A DNA stretch of 64,000 bases from Oxyruncus cristatus. Taxonomy: Eukaryota; Chordata; Aves; Passeriformes; Cotingidae. Where the stretch lies: positions 62,001-126,000 of the forward strand of contig VXAY01002112.1 of assembly GCA_013399855.1 (NCBI GenBank). Direction: 5' to 3'. The first letter of the stretch is position 1. Every line of letters begins with the position of its first letter. A program made the position numbers and the translations under genes. The notes under the pieces were generated by a model. It saw only the letters and a list, made by a program, of their open reading frames with translations, was not told the origin of the DNA and searched no databases. This document shows positions 59,642-64,000 of the stretch, piece after piece.

Positions 59642-61626
59642 AAATGAACAGCATTTAAACACCTTCATTCGTAAAATCCCCAGGCCCTGCAGTTCCATGC
59701 TGTACTTTGGATTATTTAGCTGAGTCAGAGAAAGTATAACCAGGTGATTTGGGCATTAGAACAGCAGACAAGGGGCACTTAAAATATTAAAGCTGATTCG
59801 AGGCAGGTGCTGGAAACAGGAATAAAATTCTTCATTTCTCCGTGAAAATGGGTTTGAAAAGTGGTTTGACCATTACAAGGATTTTGAGAAATGGCTCCCT
59901 ATTAAAAAAATACATTTTCTTTTCTCTCGTGAAGAGCAGGAGAATTGAAACACTTTGGAAAGACTAAGTGAGGAGACAAGCTGCCCTTGTGACTGAATTA
60001 ACTGTCTCGATGCCTACTGGATGCTGCTCTCCAGGAGAAAATGAGGCCAAAGGGATGTTAAGCCATAACTTTTCCAACTCTGCCTCTGGTTTTTTTCCCT
60101 CTCTTTCTATGCTATTACTCCTTTCTTCCACTGTTTCCCAAAATATTTGGTGCTCTGCAAGGCATGTTTCTCACACAAAACAGATTTTATCAGCATTAGC
60201 TGCAGAGATCTGGGACGCACAGACCCCTCTTTGTGTCTCACAAACTTTTAAAACTTTTTAATTGACCTCAGTGTAGTCTCACTTTTCCTTAATCAGAATC
60301 CTCAGGAAAAGCTCCAGAATTAACAGGGCTGTGCCACTTCCTCTCTGTGTTTCCTGTGGGAATGTTGAGATGCATTTTCCCCCTCGTTGTAGGGTATGAG
60401 AGCTCTGGAGACCCTTTTCTGCTTTCAGCATCAAGAGCAGCAAACACTCAGTGCAAGCTGGGTCCTTGACTCTCTCCCTCCTTATTCTGACTCCAGAGTT
60501 GTCTGAAAGACTGGGTTAGACTGGACTTTCTGGTTTAGGCTGCCAAAGTCAGCTGGGACCAATCCCACCAACAAAAGATGCTTCCCATTTATTGAGGAAT
60601 TCTGTTTTCTCTCTTTCCAAGGAAAGCAGGTAATCTTTGCCTTGATCTAAAGATTTGTGAGGTGATGCTGCCCTGAATCTAGGCCTGGATAAATTCTCAA
60701 AAACCCTCTAACACCAATATAAGTAATTTGATTTTTTTTTCTTTTATTTCTTTTTCTTTCTCGCTGATTATTACGAAGCCATAGCTAGCTGTGTGAAGAA
60801 TGGCTGTGAGCCCTTAATGAGGAAATTTTTGGATATAACCTTCCTCCAGACTTCCACACACAGGAGACCACAGGATTAACCACTTTTTCCCCCCCGCATT
60901 GCTTTCCTTGCAGTTTTTACCTGACCTTACGAAGCCTGCTCAGCTGGAATGTGGCTCTCCAGTACTTTCCTGCCAGCACTCCTCGTGAACCACATTCCAT
61001 GTTTCCCCTCTGGCAGGTGTATTCCTCCTCTCCAGCGCTGAAATCGGGGCTGAGCTGTAGCTGGTAAAACGAAAATGTCCTAATTCAGGGAACGTAGATG
61101 AAGTCCAGGCAACACGAAGTAAAGAGAGTTAACCACAGAACGGCAGGAGATGCAGCCTTGGTGCTGTCAGGAGGAGTGTTAATCTTGAGAAGGAAATTTT
61201 TAGTGCTCTTTAATACATCAGTTCCCCTGGCAACATTTTCTTTAGCTTTAGAAATGCTTTGTCTCTGGTCCAAACAGCTTAATTGCTCTGATTATCTTTC
61301 GGTTTATTGCTAAAGAACTTTTCAATGCGTGGTAACGTGCCAAGAAAACGTAAACATCATTTTCTACACTCGTTACATCTTTTGTTACTACTCGAGGTCA
61401 TGTTTTTAGGCTCCCTCCCGAGCTTTACACGCAAAGCCAGATTCTTCCAGGAGTTCAGGCTAAGTGCAAATGTATCCAGAGCTCCTTGCTAACTGGTTGT
61501 GTTGAACACCTGTGTGCCAGCGCACGGTAAGTCAGGTGAACACTGCCTAGTCCAGGGCTCCAGATCCCACAGGACTTCCCTGATAAAGCCAAGAAAACTA
61601 CCATGGGACTATGAAATTATACCTTT
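59642..61626. other. Upstream flank, no feature seen
   Basis: Unique, repeat-poor DNA. No coding exon recognised. Confidence 0.6.
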
Positions 61627-61842
61627 TCTTTCTTTCTTTCTTTATGAAATTATACCTTTTCTTTCTTTNNNNNNNNNNNNNNNNNNNNNNNNNNNNNNNN
61701 NNNNNNNNNNNNNNNNNNNNNNNNNNNNNNNNNNNNNNNNNNNNNNNNNNNNNNNNNNNNNNNNNNNNNNNNNNNNNNNNNNNNNNNNNNNNNNNNNNNN
61801 NNNNNNNNNNNNNNNNNNNNNNNNNNNNNNNNNNNNNNNNNN

Positions 61843-61908
<66 letters not shown>

Positions 61909-62030
61909 TTCCTTCCTTTCTTCCTTCCTTTCTTCCTTTCTTCCTTCCTTTCTTCCTTTCTTCCTTTCTTTCCTTTCTTCCTTTCTCTCTTTTTCTTTAT
62001 TTCTTCCTCTCTTTCCTTTCTTTCTCTCTT
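61627..62030. repeat. TTTC microsatellite with gap
   Basis: Pure CTTT units with a 174-N gap (61669-61842), degrading into CTTC/CTTT mixtures from 61905. The unique lead-in tatgaaattatacctt occurs twice before the gap. Confidence 0.95.
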
Positions 62031-62507
62031 TGCTGATGATTTTGCAAGGCTGCCAGTTATGAGGAACCTCTGAAAACAGAATATTAATGACTATTCCCTG
62101 AGTGACCTGCAGGCAGGGTCCGAACTGCCCCTGCAGTGATGAGAGAGCAGATTGTCACCGTAACAGTAGGTGTTTTACTGGCAGAGCTGCTTCTTTTTTT
62201 GCGTTTTCATGAATTACGTCCCTGTGGCTGACATCTTACTGCTCCCTTTGGGCTTTGTTAAGATCACCAAGTAGAAATGGCAGGGTTGGTGTGTTTTTTT
62301 GGTTTTGCTTTTTTTTTAAAATCAATGTCTCCTCTGCACTGTATTTGTGACATCAAGCCTGTGACTGAAAGCTGCCCTTTCACAGTAAGTCAAGCCTCTG
62401 GCAGAGATGGTTTCAGATATTCATTTCTCTTTATGTGGCAGAGTAATGGATCACTGCAGTATTTTGGCTTTCTCTTATACAGGAGCAGTAAACTTTATAT
62501 TGATATT

Positions 62508-62905
62508 CGGGCTGAGAGAGCTGGAGCTGTTCAACCTGGAGAAGAGAAATCTCCAGGGACAACTTAGAATCCCCTCCAGTGTCTAAAATGGGCTAAAAGA
62601 AAGTTGGAAAGGGACTTTTTACAATGGGGATGCAGTGATAGGACAAGGGGGAATGGCCTTAAAATGAGGGAGGGTCAATTTAGAAAGGAAGAAATGTTTT
62701 TCAATGAGGGTGGGAGGAAAACTGCAACAGGTTGCCCAGAGAGGTGGTGGATGCCCCATCCCTGGAAATATTGAAGGCCAGGCTGGACAGGGCTCTGAGC
62801 AACCTGGTGGAGTTGAAAGTGTCCCTGCCCATGGCAGAGGGGTTTGGATTAAATGACCTTTAAAGGTCCCTTCCAAGCCAAACCGTCCTGTGATTTCGTG
62901 ATGCT
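62508..62905 (+). mobile_element. CR1 LINE 3' fragment
   Basis: Begins in the RT-end remnant (caacctggagaagagaaatc) and ends gtcctgtgatttcgtgatgc. Confidence 0.88.
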
Positions 62906-64000
62906 ATTTGGTCTTTGTGACACTTGTACCCAAAATAAGATCCTATGAATTCCTAGGGAAATGGTGAGTACTGAAAGATCTCGAGAGTATGGTAAAGATT
63001 TCCCTGTTTATAGGGTAAAGTTTGCAGTCCTCTCTTCTTCCCCATCCTATGCAGCACTTCCTCCAGAAGGCTCAGGTCCAGTGGCACTGGCACCAAACCT
63101 GCCAGAATTACACCTGCAGGGCTTGGCCTCAGCATGAGGGGTTGGCACCCCAAAAATGGGCTGAGGGGGCATCAAACACCCTCACCCTCAGCACTGAGCC
63201 GCTGTTCCTCCCCCTCCTCTCCTCAGGAGGTGGCATCACTCACACACCACGTCTCACTCCCGCTCAGGGCTCAGCTCTCTCCACTTGTTAATCCCCTGGT
63301 TGAACCTTTACCAGCAGAAACACGTGTAAAACCTGCAGGTCCCTTTATGTACCCGAGTCAAACATTTACTTACAACTGCTGTTTCAGCACTAATAATTAA
63401 ATTAAACATGAGGGGAAGAGAGCTGCCTGGAAGATCTACAAGCTGTGGAGGTGTAAATCACACCACATAACTAATTTATGACGTTCTGCGCCTGCAGCGG
63501 TTTGTAACTGTAACTGTGTAATTGTAGCTGTGATTTCTGAGGGATAGAAAGCTGATTACACCCGATCCCTGCACCCAAAGTCATAAATCAAAAGAGGTCA
63601 GCTCAGGTCAGTGGCTGAATGCAAGGAATGTTGTGTACAGGGTTCAGTTGGAGGCATTCTAACGAGGCACTCGGATTTATATTCCCCCCTCCCCAAAAAC
63701 AACGCATTTCTGAATTTGTGAAACGTCGTTTCTCATCCGTTGAAACTGCCCAACTACATTTTTCCGGGAAAACCCACTTGAGTGAACTGTTTAGAAGAAT
63801 AGCATCCGACCAGGCTTTGAAAGAGAATCTCCATTTGCTCTGCCAGAACATGTGCAAATTCAAGTGTGTTTTTTCAGGCTGGATCTCCCGTGTGCTGTAT
63901 ATACCTCCCAAGTCCTGTGACTCAGATCCTTTCCTCTGTCCACTGCGGTATTTGTAGACATTTCCAGAAATACACTGGTGTAATAAAACAACGAACTTCG
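62906..64000. other. Right edge, no feature seen
   Basis: Unique DNA after the last CR1; no gene recognised. Confidence 0.6.

Noticed and set aside
61085..61273. 62-codon minus-strand frame with hydrophobic end
   Set aside because: No homology recognised and no splice context; probably chance.
61499..62062. 187-codon frame with repeated FLSF units
   Set aside because: Translation of the TTTC microsatellite and N run.
53600..64000. B3GALT5 expected upstream by synteny
   Set aside because: No single-exon frame of about 310 codons or galactosyltransferase motif is present; it must lie beyond the right edge.

Overview
This 64 kb window is avian nuclear DNA, probably from a songbird or a close relative. 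It has a vertebrate exon-intron gene with canonical GT-AG splice sites, a CpG-island promoter, and more than twenty truncated CR1 LINE fragments carrying the bird 3' end. There are no bacterial operons, CRISPR arrays or plasmid features. Five runs of N mark assembly gaps.

Two protein-coding genes can be supported, both on the minus strand. (1) IGSF5 (immunoglobulin superfamily member 5, also JAM4) lies at 26844-53533. I rebuilt it as eight coding exons with consistent splice phases, giving 366 codons plus a stop: signal peptide, two Ig domains, one membrane helix, a short charged tail and a C-terminal T-L-V PDZ ligand. (2) The first coding exon of PCP4 (calmodulin-binding Purkinje cell protein 4) probably lies at 5700-5708, inside a CpG island at 5519-6018. 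Its other exons are beyond the left edge. The order IGSF5 then PCP4, in the same orientation, matches human 21q22.2. B3GALT5, upstream of IGSF5 in human, has no coding exon here.

Layout: 1-5699 is PCP4 intron 1; 5519-6018 is the PCP4 promoter island; about 6020-26190 is intergenic DNA rich in CR1; 26844-53533 is IGSF5; 53600-64000 is its upstream flank, with a GC-rich block at 55.6-56.75 kb and a gapped TTTC microsatellite near 61.7 kb. IGSF5 intron 5 contains a small GC-rich island (40555-40850), a nested CR1 pair around a 5-N gap, and a 140-bp duplication around a single N that looks like an assembly artefact.

The two genes are not known to act in one pathway; their adjacency is conserved synteny. 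I found no convincing new biological system. The points most worth a second look are the intronic CpG island, the 25-nt microexon, the shortened cytoplasmic tail of IGSF5, the 110-bp direct repeat flanking the PCP4 promoter, and the artefactual duplications at gap edges.
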